Positions 15,286 through 26,070 of a stretch of 32,712 bases of DNA are shown piece after piece. The notes below the pieces were generated by a model. That model was not told the origin of the DNA and made no database searches. It saw only the letters and a list, made by a program, of their open reading frames with translations. The DNA is from Gallionellaceae bacterium (lineage in GTDB: Bacteria > Pseudomonadota > Gammaproteobacteria > Burkholderiales > Gallionellaceae). The stretch's first letter is position 1. Each line of letters starts with the position of its first letter. A program made the position numbers and the translations under genes. The DNA lies in assembly GCA_009773615.1 (NCBI GenBank), contig WSYA01000024.1:1-32712 (forward strand), read 5' to 3'.

Positions 15286-17073
15286 TTACAGGCCGATGTT
15301 TTTAAGGGACTGCATAAACTGGGGGGCATCCTGATAGCCCGTCACGCGGAAATCGGCCTGTTCTTTGCCTTGCGCGTCGAAGAACAAAGTAGCGGGCGGG
15401 CCGAACAGCTGGAAGCGTTGCAGAAGGGTTTTGTCGTCGGCGTTGTTGGCCGTCACATCGGCTTGCAGCAGCAGGGTATCTTTCAGTTTGGCCCGCACAG
15501 CCGCATCGCTGAAAGCGTAACGCTCCATCTCTTTGCACGATACGCACCAGTCGGCGTAAAAATCCAGCATGACCTTTTTGCCTTCAGCCTGAGCGATGCG
15601 TGCGTCCAGCTCTGCCACACTCTTCACGCGCTCGAAGCGCAACGTGGCGGGAGCTTCAGCGGTGCTACGGCCTATGTTGCCGAGTGGGCGCAGTATGTCG
15701 CGCGCGCCGGAAAGCCCCCCGATGAGATAAGCCACGCCGATCAGCAGCGCGAGGATGCCGACTCCTTTCCACAGCTTGCGCCAACCGCTGGCGTTATGCG
15801 CCAGAGCATCCAGCGCATGCATATAGATTGCGGAGAGGATCAGCAGCGCCGCCCACAGCAGCATCTGCGCCGTAACCGGAATCACGGGAGAGACGATCCA
15901 GATGGCGAGCGCCAACATCACCACGCCGAACAGGCGCTTGACCGCCTCCATCCATGCTCCCGCTTTGGGCAGCAACGCCCCCGCCGAACTGCCGATCAGC
16001 AGCAGAGGTGCGCCCATGCCCAGCGCCAGTGCGAACAAAGCTGTGCCGCCCAGCACAGCGTCGTGCGTCTTGCTGATGTAGAGCAAGGCGCCCGCCATCG
16101 GTGCGGCCACGCAGGGGCTCATGACGATGGCGGACAGCGCGCCCATCGCGAACACGCCGGAGAGATGCCCGCCGTGCAGCTTGTTGCTAGTGTCGGTGAG
16201 ACGGCTTTGCAGCGCCGAGGGCAGCTGCAATTCATAGAAGCCGAACATGGACAGCGACAGCAGCACGAACACTGCGGCGAAACTGCCCAATACCAATGGC
16301 GTTTGCAGCGCGTTGGAGATCAGTTCGCCGGAAAGCCCAGCCGCAATACCCGCCGCCGCATAAGTGAGCGCCATCCCCAGCACATAAGCCAGCGAAAGGA
16401 AAAAAGCGTGCGCATAGGTGATCTTGTGGCCGCGCCCGACGATAATGCCGGACAGAATCGGCACCATGGGGAACACGCAGGGGGTAAAGGCCAGCAGCAG
16501 GCCAGCGCCGAAAAAGAACGACACAATCAGCCAGAAGCTGCCCTGTTTCAATACGTTCGCAATCTGCGAATTTTCATTTTCGGCAGGTGCGGCAGCCGCA
16601 GGCGGGGGCGCATTGCTGAGCGATTGCACCAGATTGACGACCAGCGTTTTTTCGATGGGTGGATAGCACAATCCCTTGTCGCTACAACCCTGGTAGCTCG
16701 CATTCAAGGTCAGTGGCTTGGTCGCATCGGGGCTCTCCAGCACGATTTCGGCCTGAAACGACTGGTGGTACACCTCGGTGATGCCGAAGTTGGGGTCGTT
16801 CTTAGTTTCGCCTTTGGGGAGATTGACTCTGGCGATCTTGGCTGTGCCACCCGTAAGAGTAAACAACGTCTTGTCGCGATACAGATAATAGCCCGGCGTG
16901 ATTTTGAAGCTGGCGAGCAGAACATTTTTGTCGCGCGCGACGACGCTCAGCGAGAACGCCTGATCCGGCGGCAGAAAAGTGGGCTGCTTGTTGCCGCCCA
17001 ACCGATCCAGAAATCCTTCCGCGTAAGACAGCGGCGCAAGGCAAAGCAACAGCATCAATAGAACACGCATCAT
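15286..17073 (-). CDS. dsbD: Thiol:disulfide interchange protein DsbD
   Basis: A 595-residue inner-membrane reductase that moves electrons from cytoplasmic thioredoxin to periplasmic partners such as DsbC and cytochrome c maturation factors. A signal peptide covers about residues 1-19 (cleavage after SYA). The periplasmic alpha domain has its Cys pair in YQGCSDKGLCYPP near 128-139. The eight-helix beta domain has FTPCVFPMVP near 196 and SPCVAAPMAG near 320. The C-terminal thioredoxin-like gamma domain carries DFYADWCVSCKEME near 505-515. All six redox cysteines are present. The start is the ATGATG at 17073, overlapping the cutA stop by four bases. The cutA-dsbD pairing is common in proteobacteria. 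Confidence 0.96.
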   Translation of the reverse strand: MMRVLLMLLLCLAPLSYAEGFLDRLGGNKQPTFLPPDQAFSLSVVARDKNVLLASFKITPGYYLYRDKTLFTLTGGTAKIARVNLPKGETKNDPNFGITEVYHQSFQAEIVLESPDATKPLTLNASYQGCSDKGLCYPPIEKTLVVNLVQSLSNAPPPAAAAPAENENSQIANVLKQGSFWLIVSFFFGAGLLLAFTPCVFPMVPILSGIIVGRGHKITYAHAFFLSLAYVLGMALTYAAAGIAAGLSGELISNALQTPLVLGSFAAVFVLLSLSMFGFYELQLPSALQSRLTDTSNKLHGGHLSGVFAMGALSAIVMSPCVAAPMAGALLYISKTHDAVLGGTALFALALGMGAPLLLIGSSAGALLPKAGAWMEAVKRLFGVVMLALAIWIVSPVIPVTAQMLLWAALLILSAIYMHALDALAHNASGWRKLWKGVGILALLIGVAYLIGGLSGARDILRPLGNIGRSTAEAPATLRFERVKSVAELDARIAQAEGKKVMLDFYADWCVSCKEMERYAFSDAAVRAKLKDTLLLQADVTANNADDKTLLQRFQLFGPPATLFFDAQGKEQADFRVTGYQDAPQFMQSLKNIGL

Positions 17074-17402
17074 TTGATATTCCTCGGTTGAGTTTCCTGC
17101 GCCACCCAGTCGAGGTAGGCGGACAGTCCGGCAGTTACAGGGACAGCAATAATCTCGGGAAGTTCATAGGGGTGCAATTTGCGCAGCGTGCTTTCCATTT
17201 GTGCATAAGCCGCACGCGTAGTCTTGATCAGCAGCGGCACTTCGTTTGCGTGTTCCACTTTGCCTTCCCAGCGGTAGACCGACGTGCATCCGGCCAGAAT
17301 GTTCACGCAGGCCACAAGGTTGGCGTTCACCAAGGCATCCGCCGCCGCCTCTGCCGAAGCGCGGTCGGGAAAATTGCTGATGACCAGCAGCACTTCGTTC
17401 AT
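17070..17402 (-). CDS. cutA: Divalent-cation tolerance protein CutA
   Basis: A 110-residue PII-like trimeric protein. The family signatures are LVACVNILAGCTSVYRWEGK near residues 30-50 and LHPYELPEIIAVPV near 78-91. CutA was linked genetically to copper tolerance in E. coli; its exact biochemical role remains unclear. The ATG at 17402 (MNEVLLVISNFPD) overlaps the holA stop as ATGA, and its own stop overlaps the dsbD start, so translation of the three genes is probably coupled. The frame is open further upstream inside holA but without similarity. Confidence 0.93.
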   Translation of the reverse strand: MNEVLLVISNFPDRASAEAAADALVNANLVACVNILAGCTSVYRWEGKVEHANEVPLLIKTTRAAYAQMESTLRKLHPYELPEIIAVPVTAGLSAYLDWVAQETQPRNIK

Positions 17403-18412
17403 CTGGCGCCTGTCCTTGCGCAGCGCACCCCGAGTTGCAGCAACTCGTCCCACACATCGCCTTTGCGCAAGCCCTTAATCAGTTTGTCGATCTGTGCGGC
17501 CTGACGCAAAGCGCGCTCCGCGAATGCGGGCGAAAAGCGGCGCACGGCGCGTTCCACCAGTTTCTGTTTTACACCCCACACCCGCGCATCGCGCAAAGCA
17601 CCCGCGAGATTGCCGCTTTGCTGCATGGCGCACGACACTTTCGCCAGCGCGCGAATGTCTTCGGAGATCGCCCACAAGATCAGCACGGTCGCGGTGCCTT
17701 CCGCCTGCAAGCCTTCGAGGATGCGCGCGTAGCGTGCCGCATCGCCCGCCAGCATCGCCTCGGATAGTTTAAAAATGTCGTAGCGCGCCACGTCCATCAC
17801 CGAGTCTTTCACCTGTTCGAAAGTGAGCGGGCCTGCGGGAAACAACAGCGCGAGTTTTTGGATCTCCTGAAAAGCCGCCAGCAGATTGCCTTCCACGCGC
17901 TGCGCCAAAAATATCAGCGTGTCTTCATCGGCGGATTGCTCCTGACGCTTCAGGCGCGCGGCGATCCACACGGGCAGCGCGTTAAGGGGGATTTCGTCGG
18001 CGCTGATGACCGTGGCGTGCTGTTCCAGTGCGGCGAACCATTTGCTCTTGAGCGCGGTGCTCTCAAGTTTCGGCAGCGAGATGAGCGTGAGTGTATCCGG
18101 GTTAAGGTTATCGCAATGGTCTTGCAGCGCCTGCGCGCCTTCCACGCCGGGCTTGCCGGAGGGGATGCGCAGATCGACCACCTTGCGCGAGGAGAACAGC
18201 GACATGCTTTGTGCGCTGTTGCGCAACTCCGCCCATTTGAAATGCTGCTCAGCGATGAGTACTTCGCGCTCGCTGTAACCCGCCTCGCGCGCCGCGATGC
18301 GGATGGCATCGGCAGCTTCGATGGCGAGCAGCAGCGCATCGCCGTGGATCACATACAGCGACCCCAGCCCTTTGGCCAAATGACGCGGCAGGTCATCGCT
18401 GGAGATGCGCAT
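17399..18412 (-). CDS. holA: DNA polymerase III subunit delta HolA
   Basis: A 337-residue clamp-loader subunit that opens the beta sliding clamp as part of the DnaX complex. It begins MRISSDDLPRHLAKGLGSLYVIHGDALLL, quoted in part as LGSLYVIHGDALLL, the typical delta opening. It continues with the SLFSSRKVVDLRIPSGKPG segment that contacts the clamp and VEGNLLAAFQEIQKLALL in domain II. The C-terminal collar domain includes the LRDARVWGVKQ segment. Its ATG shares a base with the lptE stop (TAATG). The lptE-holA pair next to leuS is a widely conserved order in beta- and gammaproteobacteria. Confidence 0.93.
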   Translation of the reverse strand: MRISSDDLPRHLAKGLGSLYVIHGDALLLAIEAADAIRIAAREAGYSEREVLIAEQHFKWAELRNSAQSMSLFSSRKVVDLRIPSGKPGVEGAQALQDHCDNLNPDTLTLISLPKLESTALKSKWFAALEQHATVISADEIPLNALPVWIAARLKRQEQSADEDTLIFLAQRVEGNLLAAFQEIQKLALLFPAGPLTFEQVKDSVMDVARYDIFKLSEAMLAGDAARYARILEGLQAEGTATVLILWAISEDIRALAKVSCAMQQSGNLAGALRDARVWGVKQKLVERAVRRFSPAFAERALRQAAQIDKLIKGLRKGDVWDELLQLGVRCARTGAR

Positions 18413-18930
18413 TATTCGACCTTGTGCGTTTTGGCCGGCTTCGCGCGGCTCAGGCGGCGCATGGCTTGCGCCACTGCATCGGAGCGCATGTCTTTAAACA
18501 GCAGCGCCTCTTCCTGTTCCTTGGCGAGCACTTGCGCGTCGTCATAGGTCAAGGTGCGCGTCAGCACGATCTCTTCATTGGATAGCCAGCTGACCAACTG
18601 GCTATCGTAAGCGCGCAGAGAAACGCGATAGCGCAATTGGTATTCGAGAACCTTTCCGGCACCGGATAAAGAGAGAATCTGTTTGTCAGAAGACTCGGAC
18701 ACAACCTCCAAAGTAATCGAGGCCTGCTCGGGGCTGGCGCTCATCTCGACCTTGTTGGACGCGAACGCGCTACGCAATCCTGTCACGAAAGGTGTCTCGC
18801 CTTCCGCCTTCAGATAAACGCTTTGGAAAGCCAGAGTAACGGCCTGGCCGCCATGTCCGCGCAGATGGAAGCCGCAGGCGGGCAGCAGCAAAATCGTCGC
18901 GAACAGTAGAGCGTAGATTGAGTTTTTCAT
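18412..18930 (-). CDS. lptE: LPS-assembly lipoprotein LptE
   Basis: A 172-residue outer-membrane lipoprotein that plugs the LptD barrel and helps insert LPS into the outer leaflet. The N-terminus is a lipoprotein signal peptide ending in the lipobox LLPACGFHLRG, with acylation at Cys19. The segment CGFHLRG is diagnostic for LptE. The rest is consistent with the compact alpha/beta fold of the family. The start ATG at 18930 is four bases after the leuS stop and its stop overlaps the holA start, so it is part of the leuS operon. The C-terminus is Lys/Arg-rich (SRAKPAKTHKVE). Confidence 0.93.
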   Translation of the reverse strand: MKNSIYALLFATILLLPACGFHLRGHGGQAVTLAFQSVYLKAEGETPFVTGLRSAFASNKVEMSASPEQASITLEVVSESSDKQILSLSGAGKVLEYQLRYRVSLRAYDSQLVSWLSNEEIVLTRTLTYDDAQVLAKEQEEALLFKDMRSDAVAQAMRRLSRAKPAKTHKVE

Positions 18931-18934
18931 CGCG

Positions 18935-21564
<2,630 letters not shown>

Positions 21565-21591
21565 TCCGTCATTGTTATTGGAGGAGGGTGA

Positions 21592-22452
21592 ATGAAGCTG
21601 ATTACTGCGTTGATTGTCTTGTGCTTGGCGACTTCGGCATGGGCTGAGCCGGACATGTTGGTCAGCGGCGTAAAAATGCCTGCCTGGGTGGAGCGGGACG
21701 CACAGCGTCTGCCGCTTGCTCCGGGGATGGCGTTGAGTAACGGCGATATTTTGGTCACTGGACAAAATTCGCGCGTGTTGGTTAAAGCGGCGGATGGCAG
21801 CGACATCAAGCTGGGCGAGCACGCGAGGCTGGCGCTTTCCGGACTCGCGCAAAAACGCGATGGACAACCCCTGTTCAGTGCAGCACTCAATGTGTTGAAA
21901 GGCGCATTTCGCTTTACCACCTCCGCCGTCGCCAAGCTGCGCGGACGCGAGGTGAGGGTGAAGGTGGCAGGCGCAACAATCGGGATACGCGGCACGGACG
22001 TATGGGGAAAAGCAGCCGAGACCGACAAAGACGTGGTGTGTCTGATCGAGGGAAAAATCTCCGTGAATTACCTCGATGAACCCGCTTTTGTGATGGACGA
22101 GCCATTGAGTTTCTACAAGATGCCCAAAAACGCCGCTCCTGCGCCTGTCGCCAAAGTAGATATGGAGCAATTGAAAAAATGGGCGGCAGAAACTGAAATT
22201 GCCGCAGGGCAAGGTGCGGTACGCACGGGAGGCGAGTGGAAAGTCGATCTGAAAACCGTCGAGGGCGAGGTGGCGACGCTGGCGGCCTATGATGAATTGC
22301 GTGCTGCCGGCTACGATGCGCGCATCTTGCCGCTAGATGCCGGAAAATACCGCTTGTACATCATGCAGCTGCCCAGCCGTGATGAGGCCTCTGCATTGGC
22401 TCGGGAACTGACCGGAAAAATGGGCATCGACTCGCCCTCCGTGTCGCGTTAG
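21592..22452 (+). CDS. Secreted FecR-domain protein with C-terminal SPOR-like domain
   Basis: A 286-residue protein with a signal peptide (about residues 1-18, cleavage after AWA). A FecR-type domain covers about 40-165, including GMALSNGDILVTGQNSRVLV, GSDIKLGEHARLALS and VAGATIGIRGTDVW. The last 70 residues look like a SPOR repeat: LAAYDELRAAGYDARILPLD, then YRLYIMQLPSRDEASALAREL. SPOR domains bind peptidoglycan stripped of stem peptides, so an envelope location is likely. No anti-sigma domain, membrane anchor, sigma factor or TonB receptor is seen nearby, so it is not a classical FecR regulator. The start has a strong GGAGGAGGG ribosome site. The role is unknown. Confidence 0.8.
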   Translation: MKLITALIVLCLATSAWAEPDMLVSGVKMPAWVERDAQRLPLAPGMALSNGDILVTGQNSRVLVKAADGSDIKLGEHARLALSGLAQKRDGQPLFSAALNVLKGAFRFTTSAVAKLRGREVRVKVAGATIGIRGTDVWGKAAETDKDVVCLIEGKISVNYLDEPAFVMDEPLSFYKMPKNAAPAPVAKVDMEQLKKWAAETEIAAGQGAVRTGGEWKVDLKTVEGEVATLAAYDELRAAGYDARILPLDAGKYRLYIMQLPSRDEASALARELTGKMGIDSPSVSR

Positions 22453-22469
22453 CGGCATCGAAGGTGTTC

Positions 22470-22478
22470 TGCTAGAAT
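22470..22478 (+). promoter_or_regulatory. Extended -10 promoter for the phosphoribulokinase gene
   Basis: TGCTAGAAT matches the extended -10 form TGnTAnAAT. It lies about 43 bases before the phosphoribulokinase ATG, with an AGGAGA ribosome site at 22507-22512 in between. No good -35 is evident. A run of A/T follows, giving an AT-rich leader. No CbbR-type operator is clear. Confidence 0.45.
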
Positions 22479-22520
22479 GCTAAAAAATAATTTTTCATTA
22501 TCCTTCAGGAGAGATTCAAC

Positions 22521-23411
22521 ATGTCACGCAAGCACCCCGTTATTGCAGTAACTGGTTCGTCCGGCGCAGGTACTACCACTGCGAAACGCGCATTCGATAC
22601 CATTTTCCGCCGCGAAAAAATCTCCGCCGCTGTAATCGAAGGCGACAGCCTGCACAGCTTGGATCGTATGGCATTCCGCGCGGCAGCGGCAGAAGCGGCC
22701 CAGGCCGGACACAACACCTTCAGCCATTTCGGCCCCGAAGCGAACCACTTCGACAAAATCGAAGAAATGTTTAAGCAATACGGCGAAACAGGCATGTGCA
22801 AACGCCGTTACTACGTGCATAGCGAACCCGAAGCCGTCGAGCACAACAAACACTTCGGCCTGACCGATCTGAAGCCCGGCTTGTTTACGCCCTGGGAAGA
22901 TATTGAAGCCAATTCCGACCTGCTGTTTTACGAGGGTCTGCATGGCATGATCAAAACCGACAAAGTGAACGCGGCTCAACACGTGGACTTGAGCATCGGC
23001 GTTGTGCCGATCGTGAATCTGGAATGGATCCAGAAGATCCATCGCGACAAAGCCGAGCGCGGTTATTCCGCCGAAGCGACAGTAGATACCATCATGCGTC
23101 GCATGCCGGACTACATTAACTTCATCACGCCGCAGTTCACTTACACCGACATTAACTTCCAGCGTGTTTCAACGGTGGACACCTCCAACCCGTTCATCGC
23201 GCGCGACATCCCGACGCCCGACGAAAGCTTCGTGGTTGTGCGTTTCCGCAATCCGAAGGGCGTGGACTTCCCTTACCTGCTCGACATGATCCATGACTCC
23301 TTCATGTCCCGTCCCAACACCATCGTGGTGCCCGGCGGCAAGATGAGCATGGCGATGGAAGTGATTCTGGCGCCGATCATGCACGACATGATCCAGAACA
23401 AAAAGAAATAA
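22521..23411 (+). CDS. Phosphoribulokinase (proteobacterial class I)
   Basis: A 296-residue kinase that converts ribulose 5-phosphate and ATP to ribulose 1,5-bisphosphate, the CO2 acceptor of the Calvin-Benson-Bassham cycle. The P-loop is GSSGAGTTT at residues 12-20. Other family blocks are EGDSLHSLDR, with the base Asp region; FSHFGPEANHFD; RYYVHSEPEAVEHN; LLFYEGLHGMIK; and VVPGGKMSMAMEVIL near the C-terminus. The length and these blocks fit the octameric, NADH-activated proteobacterial form (CbbP/PrkB), not the plant/cyanobacterial redox-regulated form. It has its own ribosome site (AGGAGA), promoter-like element and strong terminator, and no RuBisCO gene or cbbR beside it. Its presence suggests an autotroph; a uridine kinase is excluded by the blocks above. 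Confidence 0.92.
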   Translation: MSRKHPVIAVTGSSGAGTTTAKRAFDTIFRREKISAAVIEGDSLHSLDRMAFRAAAAEAAQAGHNTFSHFGPEANHFDKIEEMFKQYGETGMCKRRYYVHSEPEAVEHNKHFGLTDLKPGLFTPWEDIEANSDLLFYEGLHGMIKTDKVNAAQHVDLSIGVVPIVNLEWIQKIHRDKAERGYSAEATVDTIMRRMPDYINFITPQFTYTDINFQRVSTVDTSNPFIARDIPTPDESFVVVRFRNPKGVDFPYLLDMIHDSFMSRPNTIVVPGGKMSMAMEVILAPIMHDMIQNKKK

Positions 23412-23431
23412 GAAAAAGTGCAATAGCAAGG

Positions 23432-23468
23432 CGGGGAATCAGGCGCAGCTTGATTCCCCGTTTCTTTT
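23432..23468 (+). terminator. Intrinsic terminator after phosphoribulokinase
   Basis: CGGGGAATCA (23432-23441) pairs perfectly with TGATTCCCCG (23451-23460) around a 9-base loop and is followed by TTTCTTTT. It ends the phosphoribulokinase transcript and lies ten bases before the uvrD start, so uvrD must use a promoter inside this region or rely on read-through. Confidence 0.85.
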
Positions 23469-23477
23469 GGAAAAACG

Positions 23478-25649
23478 ATGAATCTGCTCCAAGGCCTCAA
23501 CCCCGAACAACGTGCCGCCGTCGAACTGCCTGCCCGATCCGCCCTGATCCTTGCCGGGGCGGGCAGCGGCAAGACGCGCGTGCTCACCACGCGCATCGCT
23601 TATCTCATCAGCACCGGGCAGGTTTCGCCGCACGGCATTCTCGCGGTGACGTTTACTAACAAGGCGGCGAAGGAGATGGTGACGCGCTTGTCGGCAATGC
23701 TGCCGATCAATACGCGCGGCATGTGGATCGGCACTTTCCACGGCTTGTGCAACCGCTTGTTGCGCGCGCATTACCGCGAAGCAAATCTGCCGCAGACATT
23801 TCAGATTCTCGATTCCGGTGACCAGCTTTCCGCTATCAAGCGTCTGATGAAGGCGATGAATGTGGACGACGAGAAGTACCCGCCGCGAGAGATGCAAAAT
23901 TTTATCAGCGGTAGTAAAGAACAGGGGCTGCGCGCAAGCGAGGTGGAAGCCTACGATCCGTACACGCGGCGCAAGGTGGAAGTGTTCGCGGAATACGACG
24001 CGCAATGCCAGCGCGAAGGCGTGGTGGATTTTTCCGAGTTGCTGTTGCGCTGCTATGAATTGCTGTCGCGCAACCAGCAGTTGCGTGAGCATTATCAGGA
24101 GCGCTTCAAACACATTCTGGTGGACGAGTTTCAGGATACCAACCCGCTGCAATACCGCTGGCTGAAGCTGTTGGCGGGACGCAACAACGCGCTGTTCGCC
24201 GTGGGCGACGATGACCAATCCATTTACGCGTTTCGCGGCGCGAACGTGGGCAATATGCAGGAATTGCTGCGCGACTTCCATGTCGAAAACGTCATCAAGC
24301 TGGAGCAGAACTACCGCTCGCACGGCAACATTCTCGATGCGGCCAACGCGCTCATCAGCAACAACCGCAACCGCCTTGGCAAGAATCTGTGGACTTCGGA
24401 AAGCGGCGGCGAACAGCTGCGCGTGTACGAGGCGGCGACGGATGTGGACGAGGCAAAATTTATTGTCGAGGAAATTCAGCAGCTCAAACGCGAGGGCGTG
24501 AATCTCACTGAGATGGCGCTGCTGTACCGTTCCAACGCGCAGTCGCGCGTGCTGGAGCATGCGCTGGTATCGGCGGGATTATCGTACCGCGTGTACGGCG
24601 GGCTGCGCTTCTTCGAGCGCCAGGAGATCAAGCACACGCTGGCGTATCTGCGTTTGATGGAGAATACCGACGACGACAACGCGCTGCTGCGCATCATCAA
24701 CTTCCCCACGCGCGGCATCGGCGCGCGCAGCATCGAACAGTTGCAGGAAGCCGCGAAGATGAATTTGACCACGCTGTGGGATGCGGCGGCGCGCGCGGGC
24801 GGCAAGGTCACGGCGTTCGTCGGGCTGATCGAATCGCTGCGCAGCGCCACCAAAGATTTGCCGCTGCCGGAGATCATGGATCACGTGCTGCAACACAGCG
24901 GCTTGGTGGATCACTACAAAAACGAGACCGGCGCGAAAAAGCGCGAAGCCGAAGAGCGCCTGGAGAATTTGAACGAGCTCATCAACGCGGCCACACTGTT
25001 CGTGCACGAAAACGAAGACGACAGCCTCACCGCTTTTCTCACCCATGCTTCGCTGGAATCGGGCGAGCATCAGGCGGGTGACAGCGAGGACGCGCTGCAC
25101 CTGATGACGGTGCATGCCGCGAAAGGCTTGGAGTTCCACACCGTGTTCATCACTGGGCTGGAAGAAGGTTTGTTCCCGCACCAGAACAGCCAGAACGTGG
25201 ATGGTGGTTTGGATGAAGAGCGCCGCCTGATGTACGTGGCGATCACGCGCGCGCGGCGCAGGCTGTATCTCACCTTCGCGCAGAGCCGCATGTTGCACGG
25301 GCAGACGAACTACAGCATGGTGTCCAGCTTTCTGCGCGAATTGCCCGAGGAGTTGATGCACTGGATTACGCCGCGCTTCACCGCTGCGCCGCGCAAGACG
25401 TTCGGCAACAGCAGTTACGAGACCCATAGCTATAACGCCGCGTTTGCCGCCAGCCCGATTCCACCCAAGCCACAGCCCGCGCCCGATGCGGTGTGGCGCA
25501 TCGGCCAGCGCGTGTTCCACCAGAAATTCGGCGAGGGCGTGGTGACCGATACCGAAGGCGGCGGCAATCAGGGGCGTGTGCAGGTCAACTTCAAGCGCGC
25601 GGGCAGCAAATGGCTGGCGCTGGAATATGCCAAGCTGGAAGCAATCTAG
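23478..25649 (+). CDS. uvrD: ATP-dependent DNA helicase II, UvrD
   Basis: A 723-residue superfamily 1A 3'-5' helicase used in nucleotide excision repair and mismatch repair. Motifs in order: Q-motif LNPEQRAAV, Walker A AGAGSGKTRVLTTRIAYL near residues 26-43, motif Ia VTFTNKAAKEM, Walker B LVDEFQDTNPLQY near 214-226, motif III VGDDDQSIYAFRGA, motif IV EQNYRS, motif V TVHAAKGLEF and motif VI VAITRARRRLYL. The C-terminal tail VWRIGQRVFHQKFGEGVV is the Tudor-like RNA-polymerase-binding region typical of UvrD/PcrA and absent from Rep. The ATG at 23478 has only a weak purine stretch upstream and is very close to the preceding terminator. Confidence 0.95.
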   Translation: MNLLQGLNPEQRAAVELPARSALILAGAGSGKTRVLTTRIAYLISTGQVSPHGILAVTFTNKAAKEMVTRLSAMLPINTRGMWIGTFHGLCNRLLRAHYREANLPQTFQILDSGDQLSAIKRLMKAMNVDDEKYPPREMQNFISGSKEQGLRASEVEAYDPYTRRKVEVFAEYDAQCQREGVVDFSELLLRCYELLSRNQQLREHYQERFKHILVDEFQDTNPLQYRWLKLLAGRNNALFAVGDDDQSIYAFRGANVGNMQELLRDFHVENVIKLEQNYRSHGNILDAANALISNNRNRLGKNLWTSESGGEQLRVYEAATDVDEAKFIVEEIQQLKREGVNLTEMALLYRSNAQSRVLEHALVSAGLSYRVYGGLRFFERQEIKHTLAYLRLMENTDDDNALLRIINFPTRGIGARSIEQLQEAAKMNLTTLWDAAARAGGKVTAFVGLIESLRSATKDLPLPEIMDHVLQHSGLVDHYKNETGAKKREAEERLENLNELINAATLFVHENEDDSLTAFLTHASLESGEHQAGDSEDALHLMTVHAAKGLEFHTVFITGLEEGLFPHQNSQNVDGGLDEERRLMYVAITRARRRLYLTFAQSRMLHGQTNYSMVSSFLRELPEELMHWITPRFTAAPRKTFGNSSYETHSYNAAFAASPIPPKPQPAPDAVWRIGQRVFHQKFGEGVVTDTEGGGNQGRVQVNFKRAGSKWLALEYAKLEAI

Positions 25650-25696
25650 CACCATCTAAATTAGAATATGCTAATATGTTGTCTTTCCAACTCCAC

Positions 25697-25700
25697 GGAG
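25697..25700 (+). promoter_or_regulatory. Ribosome binding site of the AhpD-like gene
   Basis: GGAG seven bases before the ATG at 25708. It decides that ATG over the in-frame GTG at 25702, which lies too close to this site. Confidence 0.6.
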
Positions 25701-25707
25701 AGTGAGC

Positions 25708-26064
25708 ATGAGCAAGTCATTCAAAACCATCACCCAAGACATCAGCAAGGCATTGGGTCCATTCCGCAAAGAAGCTGCCGCACCGATGGCGGGCTTCGAT
25801 GCGATGGCGAAATCAGCCATGGCGGAGGGGGTGTTATCCGCACTGAATAAGGAACTGATCGCGACCGCCATCGCTGTCTCCACGCGTTGCGACGGCTGCA
25901 TCGGCTTTCATGTGCGCGCCTTGGTGCGCATGGGTGCGGCGCGCGAACAGGTCAACGAGATGCTGGCGGTGGCGGTGTATATGGGCGGAGGCCCGTCGCT
26001 GATGTATGCGGCTGAAGTGCTGCGGGCTTTCGAGGAATTTCAGCCGGTACAGCCAAGCGTCTGA
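25708..26064 (+). CDS. AhpD-like/carboxymuconolactone decarboxylase family protein
   Basis: A 118-residue all-helical protein with the AhpD core TRCDGCIGFHVRALVRMGA, with Cys at 61 and 64 and His at 68. In AhpD and related proteins this CxxC...H motif is a redox centre that supports peroxide reduction, so an alkylhydroperoxidase-type role is plausible. True carboxymuconolactone decarboxylases lack the CxxC. The segment LNKELIATAIAVS before it is also typical. It follows uvrD by 58 bases on the same strand and ends six bases from the convergent membrane-protein gene. The natural substrate and reductant are not known. Confidence 0.87.
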   Translation: MSKSFKTITQDISKALGPFRKEAAAPMAGFDAMAKSAMAEGVLSALNKELIATAIAVSTRCDGCIGFHVRALVRMGAAREQVNEMLAVAVYMGGGPSLMYAAEVLRAFEEFQPVQPSV

Positions 26065-26070
26065 CGGCAG

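Noticed and set aside
15280..17061. A 593-codon open frame on the plus strand across dsbD
   Set aside because: It mirrors dsbD exactly. The translated product is rich in His, Arg and Gln with no domain, whereas the minus-strand frame has all DsbD motifs.
23439..25655. Two long minus-strand frames (358 and 373 codons) across uvrD
   Set aside because: They are antisense shadows of uvrD with low-complexity His/Arg/Ala-rich products and no start signals.
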